NCBI GenBank assembly: GCA_025964435.1
Contig: JAOPYV010000052.1
Coordinates: 1-33,316, forward strand
Direction: 5' to 3'
From: Thermoleophilia bacterium
GTDB lineage: Bacteria > Actinomycetota > Thermoleophilia > Gaiellales > SKUG01
Length of the DNA: 33,316 nucleotides
The notes under the pieces are model-generated. The model was not told the DNA's origin. It did no database searches and was given only the letters and a program-made list of their open reading frames with translations. Made by a program: the position numbers and the translations under genes. Below are positions 1 through 6,550 of the stretch, piece after piece. Numbering within the stretch: position 1 is the first letter of the stretch; each line of letters opens with the position of its first letter.

Positions 1-276
1 CTGGGCATCGTGAGCATCGCGCTCCAGCCAGTCCTCGATCCACGACCCGATGTCACGTGCGTCGCGGACAACGAGCCGTCCTCGGGATTCAGGGATGGGG
101 ACAAGGACTGCAACATCTCCCAGGCCAGCTCGGAAGAGATCAACGACTGGGACTCCGCACCCAAGCCGTTCCGGATCATCGGAGTCGCGCTGATCCTCGC
201 GGGGATCGTCACCGCCGTAGTCGCCTTCGTGCGCAGCAGGCGCAGCGACGGGCCGCCGGCAGGCCCGGCTGGCTGA
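1..276 (+). CDS. Small membrane protein, C-terminal part (possibly partial at left edge)
   Basis: The frame is open from the window edge to a TGA, with a possible GTG start at base 10 (88 aa), so the gene may begin outside the window. The visible product has a polar N-terminal half with two Cys and one hydrophobic segment near the C-terminus (FRIIGVALILAGIVTAVVAF), followed by a basic stop-transfer stretch RSRR and a Gly/Pro/Ala tail. This is the layout of a single-pass membrane protein. I do not recognise a family. The next gene, tRNA-Ser(GGA), is convergent, and the 210 bases between hold GC-rich low-complexity DNA and a strong hairpin. Confidence is limited because the 5' end and any ribosome site cannot be seen. 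Confidence 0.45.
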   Translation: MGIVSIALQPVLDPRPDVTCVADNEPSSGFRDGDKDCNISQASSEEINDWDSAPKPFRIIGVALILAGIVTAVVAFVRSRRSDGPPAGPAG

Positions 277-489
277 GCGCAGCGGAGAGCTACCAACGGC
301 GCCCGAGCCCACCAAATCTCCGAGGCGCGGCGCCAGCCGCGCCCATCGTCACTCGGATTCGGCGCCGAGGAGCAGCCGAGCGGCGCAGCCGCGAGCAGCC
401 GACGACAACGCAGGATCCCTCCGCCTGCGGCGAGGGCGACGAGCGGCCGAGCGCGCAGCGCTCAGGCCAGCGAGGAGCCCGAGACGCAG

Positions 490-517
490 CAATGGGCGCC
501 CCGAAGGGCGCCCATTG
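490..517 (-). terminator. Hairpin with UUCG tetraloop downstream of tRNA-Ser(GGA)
   Basis: A perfect 12-bp stem (CAATGGGCGCCC / GGGCGCCCATTG) closes on TTCG when read on the minus strand, the extra-stable C(UUCG)G loop. It lies 13 bases past the 3' end of tRNA-Ser(GGA), between convergent genes. No U-tract follows, as is common for actinobacterial terminators. Confidence 0.6.
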
Positions 518-529
518 GAGTTCGCGCAG

Positions 530-619
530 CGGACGCGGAGGGATTCGAACCCTCGATACGCTTTAAGGGCGCATACACGATTTCCAATCGTGCTCCTTCA
601 GCCACTCGGACACGCGTCC
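530..619 (-). tRNA. tRNA-Ser(GGA)
   Basis: The minus strand folds into a class II tRNA. The acceptor stem is GGACGCG/CGCGTCC, the anticodon stem-loop is CACGA-TTGGAAA-TCGTG with anticodon GGA, there is a long variable arm typical of Ser, and the T-arm contains GGTTCGAATCC. The discriminator is G, as expected for serine, and CCA is not encoded. It reads UCC/UCU codons. A TAGGAT box (637-642, minus strand) about 17 bases upstream is a plausible -10 element. Confidence 0.95.
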
Positions 620-744
620 ATTCCGTGCAAGACGCCATCCTACAGAGCGGCAACCCCCGACGCATCCCCGTTGACGCTGCTCAGCATCCGGGTTCCACTG
701 GAGCCGCAGCCACGCCGAGCTGTATCCCGTGGGGGGAATATTCG

Positions 745-1668
745 ATGAGCGCCATTGCGCCGTCCGCATCCTGTTCGATGGCACCACCGCCCGGTAAAGG
801 CGGCTCGGTCGCGCCCAGCCGCGGCCTCGTCGCCACGCCGGAGCTGATCCAGCGCATCCAGGACGTCACCACGCGCCTCGCCGCACTCATGCAGGCGCTC
901 GCTGGCCAGCAGGCGCTCACGCCGCCACCGACGACGACGCCCACGACTCCGGCGCTGCCCGGCCCGCCCGCACCCAACTCACTTCCCACGGCGCCGCCCG
1001 TCGCGCCGGTCGCGCCCGGCACGGTCCAGACCGCAGATCCACTGCAGGGCTTTGGCGGCACCGGCGATCCCGCCGAGCGCGCACTGCTCGGCGCGACGAT
1101 GAACAAGCTCGGCACGACATCGGTCGGCCAGTCGCTGCTCAACTCGGTGCGCAACAAGGGCGTGAACCTCGACATCGTCTCCGACGCCGAGTTCAACCAG
1201 CGCTCGAAGGGCGCGACCGACGCGGTCGGCGTCTTCATCGGCAGCTCTACGGCCCCACCGACGGTGCTCGTGCGCGGCTCCGCGCTGAGCGCCAACTCCG
1301 AGAAGCAGCTCACGCACATCCTCAGCCATGAGCTGACCCATGCCGCACAGTGGGTCAGCGGCGAGACCAAGGGCGGCTACGCGCAGACCGCCGGCGCCGC
1401 AGCCAGCGGCATGAGCGCCGCGCAGCTCCAGGTCGGCGGCGTGCTCCAGCTCGAATCCGGGGCGGAGTTCGTCGCGAGCGCGATCGCGGCGCAGATCTCG
1501 GATCCGGTCACCTTCCAGCAGAAGGCGGCGGGCAACCTCGCAGGCGCCTATGCGATCAACTGGCAGTCGGTCAGCGACGGGGGCTACAACCCGCAGAAGC
1601 TCGCGATCGCCCAGGTCGTGTCGCCGACGGCGATGGGGCTCGTCCAGCAGGGCCTTGCCACGCGCTGA
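745..1668 (+). CDS. Putative zinc metallopeptidase-like protein with HELTH motif
   Basis: The ATG at 745 is chosen over the longer ORF (625) because a strong GGGGGGAA ribosome site sits 6 bases before it; the product is 307 aa. Residues 1-30 are Ser/Pro/Gly-rich. A helical stretch (about 33-55) precedes a Pro/Thr/Ala linker (about 58-95). The C-terminal domain carries H195-E-L-T-H199 followed by E237-x-x-x-E241, the spacing of HExxH metalloproteases with a downstream acidic third ligand. The HELTHAAQW context resembles DUF4157-type putative peptidase domains known from extracellular contractile injection system cargo. There is no clear signal peptide, so its location is unknown. It stands alone between two sets of tRNA genes. 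The gene is near certain; the zinc-peptidase role is inferred from the motif only. Confidence 0.75.
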   Translation: MSAIAPSASCSMAPPPGKGGSVAPSRGLVATPELIQRIQDVTTRLAALMQALAGQQALTPPPTTTPTTPALPGPPAPNSLPTAPPVAPVAPGTVQTADPLQGFGGTGDPAERALLGATMNKLGTTSVGQSLLNSVRNKGVNLDIVSDAEFNQRSKGATDAVGVFIGSSTAPPTVLVRGSALSANSEKQLTHILSHELTHAAQWVSGETKGGYAQTAGAAASGMSAAQLQVGGVLQLESGAEFVASAIAAQISDPVTFQQKAAGNLAGAYAINWQSVSDGGYNPQKLAIAQVVSPTAMGLVQQGLATR

Positions 1669-1680
1669 CGTGGGTCAGCG
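1663..1680 (+). terminator. Hairpin spanning the stop codon of the HELTH gene
   Basis: CGCTGAC-GTGG-GTCAGCG forms a perfect 7-bp stem with a 4-nt loop, and the TGA stop (1666-1668) lies in the left arm. It separates the plus-strand gene from the convergent tRNA genes. Confidence 0.5.
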
Positions 1681-1691
1681 GGGAAACAAGG

Positions 1692-1820
1692 TGCGATGGC
1701 GGCTCCCGTAGGCGGAGGGGGAGGGATTTGAACCCTCGGAAGGCTTGCACCCTCAACGGTTTTCGAGACCGTCCCGTTCGACCGCTCCGGCACCCCTCCA
1801 TGTAGGGAGCCGCCATCGCA
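1692..1820. repeat. 16-bp perfect inverted repeat bracketing tRNA-Ser(CGA)
   Basis: TGCGATGGCGGCTCCC at 1692-1707 is the exact reverse complement of GGGAGCCGCCATCGCA at 1805-1820. The two arms enclose tRNA-Ser(CGA) with about 5 bases to spare on each side. In a minus-strand transcript that also carries tRNA-Ser(GCT), they would pair into a stalk closing the leader and trailer of the second tRNA. Confidence 0.85.
1713..1799 (-). tRNA. tRNA-Ser(CGA)
   Basis: Class II tRNA on the minus strand: acceptor GGAGGGG/CCCCTCC, anticodon loop CTCGAAA between ACGGT and ACCGT (anticodon CGA, reads UCG), long variable arm, T-loop TTCAAAT, discriminator G, no encoded CCA. It lies 22 bases downstream of tRNA-Ser(GCT) on the same strand and is probably co-transcribed with it. 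Its sequence is closely similar to tRNA-Ser(TGA) at 12.45 kb, which suggests they are duplicates. Confidence 0.95.
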
Positions 1821-1821
1821 A

Positions 1822-1911
1822 CGGAGAAGGAGGGATTCGAACCCTCGATAGAGGTTGACCCCCTATACCTCCTTAGCAGGGAGGCGCCTTCAGCCACTCG
1901 GCCACTTCTCC
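1822..1911 (-). tRNA. tRNA-Ser(GCT)
   Basis: Class II tRNA on the minus strand: acceptor GGAGAAG/CTTCTCC, anticodon loop CTGCTAA between CCTCC and GGAGG (anticodon GCT, reads AGC/AGU), long variable arm, GGTTCGAATCC T-arm, discriminator G. Upstream on the minus strand TAGGGT lies 17 bases after TTCATG, a weak but well-spaced promoter. The trailer begins GTTGCGA, as does that of tRNA-Ser(TGA). Confidence 0.95.
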
Positions 1912-1965
1912 AGATGCTGCGCACCCTACCGTATGGCGGGCCCGTCATGAAGAGCGTCGGTCGGA

Positions 1966-2670
1966 TCAGGCAGGCAGCGACCAGTCGATCGGCGGCTCAC
2001 CGCGTGCAATCAACCACTCGTTGACGCGGCTGTAGTTGCCACAGCCGTGGAAGCCGCGCGAGGCGGAGAGCGGCGACGGGTGGGCTGCACGCAGCACGAG
2101 GTGGCGCGATTCGTCGATCAGGTCGGCGCGCGCCTGGGCGTGCTTGCCCCAGAGCAGGAAGACGATGCCCTCGCGCTGCTGCGACAGCGCGCGCACGGCG
2201 GCGTCGGTCAGCGTGCGCCAGCCGGCGGCGGAGTGCGAACCCGCCTCGCCCGCGCGCACCGTCAACGACGTGTTGAGCAGCAGCACGCCGCGATCGGCCC
2301 AGGCCGACAGGTCGCCATGCGCCGGCCGAGCGAGCCCGAGATCTCGCTCGAGCTCGGTGAAGACGTTGCGCAGCGACGGCGGGATGACGACGCCGCGTGG
2401 CACGGCGAAGGCGAGACCATTCGCCTGCTCCGGCCCGTGGTAGGGGTCCTGACCCAGCACGACGACGCGGACCTGGTCGAACGGCGTGCGCTCGAAGGCG
2501 GTCATCCGCAGGGGGTGCGGCGGGTAGATGACCGCGTCATCGGCGATTTCTGCAGACAGGAATGCTCCGAGCGCTGCAAATTCCGGCGATGCCAGTTCGG
2601 GAGCCAGTGCGCGACGCCAGCCCGGTTCGAGTGGGGCGACAAGGTCGGTTGTGGCAGGACGAGCTGGCAT
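1966..2670 (-). CDS. ung: Uracil-DNA glycosylase (family 1)
   Basis: The 234-aa product matches the usual length of family 1 UDG, which removes uracil from DNA after cytosine deamination or dUTP incorporation. The water-activating motif GQDPYHG is at residues 73-79 (catalytic D75), LLLNTSLTV follows at about 130-138, and the DNA-intercalating HPSPLSA loop is at 197-203 with the catalytic His197. It is a stand-alone gene divergent from the repeat-protein gene. TAGGAT lies 8 nt before the ATG with no ribosome site, so the mRNA is probably leaderless. Confidence 0.97.
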   Translation of the reverse strand: MPARPATTDLVAPLEPGWRRALAPELASPEFAALGAFLSAEIADDAVIYPPHPLRMTAFERTPFDQVRVVVLGQDPYHGPEQANGLAFAVPRGVVIPPSLRNVFTELERDLGLARPAHGDLSAWADRGVLLLNTSLTVRAGEAGSHSAAGWRTLTDAAVRALSQQREGIVFLLWGKHAQARADLIDESRHLVLRAAHPSPLSASRGFHGCGNYSRVNEWLIARGEPPIDWSLPA

Positions 2671-2678
2671 CTCGCACC

Positions 2679-2684
2679 ATCCTA
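2679..2684 (-). promoter_or_regulatory. -10 box (TAGGAT) of ung
   Basis: TAGGAT on the minus strand is followed by 8 nt and then the ATG. Transcription would therefore start at or next to the start codon. Confidence 0.5.
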
Positions 2685-2754
2685 GGCTGGATGCGGCGTT
2701 TCGGACATGGAATCAGTTCGATGGGCCGTTCGGCCTATTCACTCGTGATTCCTC

Positions 2755-4638
2755 ATGGTGCAGGCGTTTTCGTGCCGATACCGCCTATACGTGTCACCAC
2801 TCCTGCAGAACCAGCTTGATCGCCTCCTCCGCTTCGCCGCTGCGCGACGCGTCGGCATCCTCGCGCTGGTCGCGATCCTCATCGTCGCGGTGCCGACCGC
2901 GAGCGCGGCCCGCGCCAAGCTCATCCACGGCAAGACGCTGAAGAATCGCTCCGTCTCCGGCATGAAGCTCGGCCTCCACTCGATCACGAGCATGCACATC
3001 AAGAATGGTCAGGTGCTCTCGGCCGACATCCGTGACAGCAACATCATGGGCGTCGACGTCAAGAACGGCTCGATCACCGGCGCCGACCTCGCACCCAAGA
3101 CGATCACCGGCAGCCTGATCGCCGACCAGACGATCAGCGGCACTTCGATCAAGGACGGCACGATCGCCGCCAACGACCTTGCCCCCGGCGCAATCGATGC
3201 GCTGCGTACGTCGGTGTCGACCTCCCTCATCTCGGGCGCGATCACCGCTGACCTGATCGGCGACGGTTCGGTGACCGCCAGCAAGATTGCGGCCAACTCG
3301 ATCACCGGCGCGACGATCGCCAACGGTTCGATCACCGCGGCCGACCTCTCGGCTGGTGCCGTCTCCGGGGCGACGATTGCCGACGGATCGATCCACACCA
3401 ACGACCTGGCCGACGACGCCGTGGACACCGACAAGATCGTCGATGGCGCCGTGGACAACGCCAAGCTCGCGGATGGTTCGGTCGATGGCACCAAGCTCGT
3501 CGATGGGGCCGTGACTGGCGCCAAGCTCGCAACTGACACGATCGACGGATCACACCTCCTCGATGGCGGCGTTGGCAGCGACGACCTGGCGAACGATTCG
3601 ATCCTGACCAACCACATCGCCGACGGCACGATCACCGAGGACGACCTCGACCCGTCGATCGTGCTCGGTGGTGGCGGCGGTGGCCCGCTCGCCGACGACG
3701 AGGTGACGACGCAGAAGATCTTCGACGGCGCCGTGACCGCGCCCAAGCTCGGCGCCGGCGCAGTGACGGCCAGCGCGATCCTCGACGGCTCGATCATCAA
3801 CGCCGACCTTGGCGACGATTCGGTGACGAGCATCAAGATCGTCGATGGCACGATCGACACGGCCGATCTCAAGGACCAGGCAGTGACGAGCCTGAATATC
3901 GCAGACGGCACGATCGCTGGATCGGACATCGCGCTGAGCACGATCAACAGCACGCGCATCGCGGCCGGTGGCATCTCGATGAACAACCTTGCCGACGATG
4001 CCGTCCGCACGGCAAAGATCTACAACGGCACGATCCTCGCCGAAGACATCGCAATGGGTGCGATCACCACCGCGACGATCCAGAACGGCACCATCAAGGC
4101 CGAGGATTTGGCGGCGGGGGCGCTCGACGCCTCTGCGATCGCGGACGGCACGCTGCCCGCCGGCAAGCTCATCGCCGATTCGGTCTCGGCCACGCAGCTC
4201 GCGCCAGCCGCCGTCGACACGTCGGAGCTCAAGGACGGCTCGGTGACGCTCGCCAAGCTCGCTGGTGACGCGGTCGACACGACGAAGGTGCTCGACGGCT
4301 CGCTTGAGGCCGAGGACCTGTCCACCGCAGCACGCGCTGCGCTCGCAGCGCCCCCCGGTGGCGGCGCGGGAACGATCTATCGCAAGTCCTTCTCCAACGT
4401 CGCTGTCGTCGCGGCAGGCAGTGGTCAGAACATCGACGTGACGTGCACGAACCCGACCGACATCGCAATCAGTGGCGGCATTGCGTACGTCAGTGGCGGC
4501 ACGGCGACGGTGCGCAACACATTCAACAGCCCTTGGAGCGGGCCGACACCGGCCGTCGCCAGCGGCTGGTCGATCGGCGTCTACTCGGGCAGCGGAACCG
4601 TTACCGTCCAGCCCTGGGTCGTGTGCGTCACGCCCTGA
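2755..4638 (+). CDS. Secreted decapeptide-repeat protein
   Basis: From the ATG at 2755 the protein has 627 aa; an in-frame GTG at 2791 would give a more usual signal peptide length, and neither has a clear ribosome site. A hydrophobic segment (about 33-48) ending in the cleavage-like TASAARA points to Sec export. Residues 55-524 consist of about 45 ten-residue units of the type G-[STA]-[IV]-x4-[IL]-x-[DN] (for example DGSVDGTKLV), broken by a 6-residue insert and a GGGGGG linker. A C-terminal domain of about 85 aa (from about 540) is rich in Gly/Thr/Val, holds a Cys pair and ends in WVVCVTP. I infer an elongated surface stalk or fibre with a beta-rich cap. The function is unknown. The gene stands alone and converges on grxD. 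Confidence 0.85.
   Translation: MVQAFSCRYRLYVSPLLQNQLDRLLRFAAARRVGILALVAILIVAVPTASAARAKLIHGKTLKNRSVSGMKLGLHSITSMHIKNGQVLSADIRDSNIMGVDVKNGSITGADLAPKTITGSLIADQTISGTSIKDGTIAANDLAPGAIDALRTSVSTSLISGAITADLIGDGSVTASKIAANSITGATIANGSITAADLSAGAVSGATIADGSIHTNDLADDAVDTDKIVDGAVDNAKLADGSVDGTKLVDGAVTGAKLATDTIDGSHLLDGGVGSDDLANDSILTNHIADGTITEDDLDPSIVLGGGGGGPLADDEVTTQKIFDGAVTAPKLGAGAVTASAILDGSIINADLGDDSVTSIKIVDGTIDTADLKDQAVTSLNIADGTIAGSDIALSTINSTRIAAGGISMNNLADDAVRTAKIYNGTILAEDIAMGAITTATIQNGTIKAEDLAAGALDASAIADGTLPAGKLIADSVSATQLAPAAVDTSELKDGSVTLAKLAGDAVDTTKVLDGSLEAEDLSTAARAALAAPPGGGAGTIYRKSFSNVAVVAAGSGQNIDVTCTNPTDIAISGGIAYVSGGTATVRNTFNSPWSGPTPAVASGWSIGVYSGSGTVTVQPWVVCVTP
2917..4326 (+). repeat. Degenerate 30-bp coding tandem repeat (about 45 units)
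   Basis: The DNA encodes a run of decapeptides with conserved hydrophobic positions 3 and 8 and a small or polar D/N/G boundary. The 470 residues divide into 45 units of ten plus inserts of 6 and 14. At the DNA level the units have diverged, so this is an old protein repeat and not a recent satellite. Confidence 0.85.
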
Positions 4639-4645
4639 CGGGCGT
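4630..4645. terminator. Hairpin containing the stop codon, between repeat protein and grxD
   Basis: ACGCCC-TGAC-GGGCGT is a perfect 6-bp stem whose loop holds the TGA of the repeat-protein gene. An overlapping alternative, CGGGCG-TCAG-CGCCCG (4639-4654), holds the grxD stop. Only 6 bp separate the two convergent genes. Confidence 0.5.
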
Positions 4646-4995
4646 CAGCGCCCGACGGTCTTGATGAGCTCGGCGAGCTCACCGCTCTCGGCCATCTCGG
4701 TGACGATGTCGCAGCCGCCCACGAGCGTGCCGCCGACGAACAGCTGCGGCACGGTCGGCCACTCCGAGTACTCGGTGAGCACTTCGCGGATGCGCGGATC
4801 GACGAGCACGTTGACGGCGGAGAAGGATGCCTCGGCCGAATCGAGCGCCTGCACCGTGCGGGCGGAGAAGCCGCAGTAGGGCGCGTCGGGCGTGCCCTTC
4901 ATGAACAGGAGCACGGGCACGTCGTTGATCTTCTGGATGACTTCGGCCTTGAGCTCATCGCGGTCGAGAACGTTGCCGGACGGTGCGTCGGTCAT
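4645..4995 (-). CDS. grxD: Monothiol CGFS glutaredoxin (Grx4 family)
   Basis: The 116-aa protein has the monothiol active site CGFS at 41-44, preceded by MKGTPDAPY (K33), then WPTVPQLFV (79-87) and GGCD (93-96). These are the residues that hold glutathione and a bridging [2Fe-2S] cluster in this family. CGFS glutaredoxins store and transfer Fe-S clusters and pair with BolA proteins. The ATG at 4995 has an AGGAG site 7 bases upstream and begins one base after the stop of the BolA gene, so the two form an operon. The longer ORF upstream is out-of-frame shadow. Confidence 0.95.
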   Translation of the reverse strand: MTDAPSGNVLDRDELKAEVIQKINDVPVLLFMKGTPDAPYCGFSARTVQALDSAEASFSAVNVLVDPRIREVLTEYSEWPTVPQLFVGGTLVGGCDIVTEMAESGELAELIKTVGR

Positions 4996-4996
4996 G

Positions 4997-5245
4997 TCAG
5001 TGCTCCTGTGTGGGGATACGCGTGGTGAGTGCCAGCGCGTGGATCGAATGGTCGCCCATGTCGCCGTCGAGCGCACGATAGACGAGCTTGTGCTGCTCAA
5101 CGCGGCCGATGCCACGGAACAGCTCGCTCTCGACCTCGGCGCGGAAATGGTCGCCGGTGCCGGTGTAGTCAACGACGCTGACGGTCGCGCCGGGCAGGGC
5201 GGTGAGGATGCGATCGATGACGTAGGACTCGGTGGGCATGGCCAT
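4997..5245 (-). CDS. bolA: BolA family protein
   Basis: The 82-aa product has the BolA fold signature: a D-Y-T-G-T-G-D-H-F loop (26-34), QHKLVYRAL (51-59) and the C-terminal SIHALALTT with conserved His69. BolA proteins bind [2Fe-2S] clusters together with CGFS glutaredoxins, and the next gene, one base away, is exactly such a glutaredoxin. The start is either the ATG at 5245 or the one at 5239; GATGAT lies 6 nt before the latter, resembling the leaderless pattern seen elsewhere in this window. The gene is divergent from the alpha/beta hydrolase. Confidence 0.9.
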   Translation of the reverse strand: MAMPTESYVIDRILTALPGATVSVVDYTGTGDHFRAEVESELFRGIGRVEQHKLVYRALDGDMGDHSIHALALTTRIPTQEH

Positions 5246-5317
5246 ATCATCGCATTCCCCGGGGCTGGGCGGGTCCGGGTCCTGCAACCATGCGGCGTCG
5301 TGGCTCGATACACCGGT

Positions 5318-6550
5318 ATGGGGGGAGTACCGGGGATCCTGCGCTTTGGGATAGCTGCGACGTCGATTGGCGTGGCAGGAAGCGTTGCGCTCCATCTCAC
5401 CTCCCGGCACGGCGAGGCACTCGAAGCCACCCGCGCGGCGCGCAACGAGGGCGTCAAGCCGAGCAAGCAGGAGCTGCCGAGCGATGAGCTGTCGGCCAAC
5501 GCCGACGGCCTGGCCCGTCTGCTCGCCGTCGGCACTGCGGTCGGCAGCCTCGCGCTGGCGGGTGCCTTCGCGCTCGGCAAGCGGCCTGGCGCCGCCATCG
5601 CATCGCTGGGGGTCGCAACGGGCGCGGCGGGAGCAGCGCTGCTGGGCGGCTCGGGACCGCTCCACACCCGGATCGAGCGCAATGCCGCATCGACGCTCCA
5701 GTTCGTCAGCTCACGCCTGCACGCCGAGATGCAGCCGACGCGGCCCGACTTCGCCACGCAGCTGCCGACCGTCGATTCCAGCGCTGCCGCGAAGCCGCCG
5801 CGCCCGAGCGAGCAGGAGCTGCGCGCGGCGAAGCTCAAGCACGTGCCCGGCACGCCCGACCTCGACGAGGCGAAGCGCCAGGCCGATGCCGTCATCGCGA
5901 AGATCGACTGGGACAAGCAGGACATCCTGATGTGGCTGCCCGGCACCTACACGCACAACATGGCCAACAACTGGATCAAGTACGGCGAGGAGCGCTTCAC
6001 CGACGGCTCGGTCGTGATGATGGACTACCCCGCGACGCTCGACTTCGAGAGCAGCGTCTCGACCGGCATGGAGACGCTGCGGCTCGTGCTCGCGGAGGTG
6101 GCGCGGCGCGACGGTGACCACCGCGTGATGCTCGGCGGCCACAGCCAGGGCGCATGGATCATCGGCGATGCGATGGCGACGCCCGAGATTCGCGGCATGG
6201 TCGATCGCGCAGTGCTGTACGGCAACCCCGGGCTCGCGAGGGAGCACTACGACGATCGCGACGATGCGCAGGTCGTGGAGCTCAACGATCCCAACGACGT
6301 GATCGCCGCCAAGGTCGCGGACCGCGCCGGATTCATCGACGCGATGGGCGCGATGGAGCAGGGCATCGACGCGACGAACGTGCTCGGCGCAGTCGGCAAC
6401 ACGTTGGCGAATCCGAAGGTGTCGGCGTACTGGGCCGTGGCATCGATGGATGCCGAGCGGTGGGTGCACAGCGACCCGCACCAGTACTACTACGCCTACC
6501 GCGACGGGCTGTCATGGCTCGACACGGGCACGGTCGAACCGAAGTCGTAG
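5318..6550 (+). CDS. Membrane-anchored alpha/beta hydrolase (cutinase/PE-PPE-like serine esterase)
   Basis: The 410-aa product has hydrophobic segments near the N-terminus (about 5-25) and at about 68-115, then a hydrolase domain from about 190. The nucleophile elbow GGHSQGAW places the serine at 276. D324 or D327 (LNDPND) and H384 or H388 (HSDPHQ) are placed to complete a Ser-Asp-His triad. The pattern resembles actinobacterial cutinase-like and PE-PPE-type esterases acting on cell-envelope lipids; the substrate is unknown. The start is uncertain: ATG 5318 is used, and GTG 5300 is in frame. The last 39 bases overlap the 3' end of the convergent dinB. Confidence 0.8.
   Translation: MGGVPGILRFGIAATSIGVAGSVALHLTSRHGEALEATRAARNEGVKPSKQELPSDELSANADGLARLLAVGTAVGSLALAGAFALGKRPGAAIASLGVATGAAGAALLGGSGPLHTRIERNAASTLQFVSSRLHAEMQPTRPDFATQLPTVDSSAAAKPPRPSEQELRAAKLKHVPGTPDLDEAKRQADAVIAKIDWDKQDILMWLPGTYTHNMANNWIKYGEERFTDGSVVMMDYPATLDFESSVSTGMETLRLVLAEVARRDGDHRVMLGGHSQGAWIIGDAMATPEIRGMVDRAVLYGNPGLAREHYDDRDDAQVVELNDPNDVIAAKVADRAGFIDAMGAMEQGIDATNVLGAVGNTLANPKVSAYWAVASMDAERWVHSDPHQYYYAYRDGLSWLDTGTVEPKS

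Noticed and set aside
57-566. 169-aa ORF across the GC-rich intergenic region
   Set aside because: Arg/Ala-rich shadow that runs into tRNA-Ser(GGA).
530-1911. tRNA-associated integration site or genomic island
   Set aside because: No integrase, no duplicated tRNA 3' end, and housekeeping genes flank the tRNAs on both sides.
1933-1948. ATGGCGGGCCCGTCAT near-palindrome as terminator of ung or the tRNAs
   Set aside because: Its centre leaves no proper loop, and it lies in the likely promoter region of tRNA-Ser(GCT).
3009-4010. 333-aa minus-strand ORF inside the repeat protein
   Set aside because: Low-complexity mirror of the 30-bp coding repeat; the plus strand has the signal peptide and C-terminal domain.
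2917-4326. CRISPR or satellite array
   Set aside because: The 30-bp period is in phase with codons, the units are diverged, and there are no spacers.
4645-5946. 433-aa ORF ending in grxD
   Set aside because: Only the last 116 codons carry glutaredoxin sequence. The upstream part overlaps bolA and the hydrolase in the wrong frame, and a good ribosome site marks the inner ATG.
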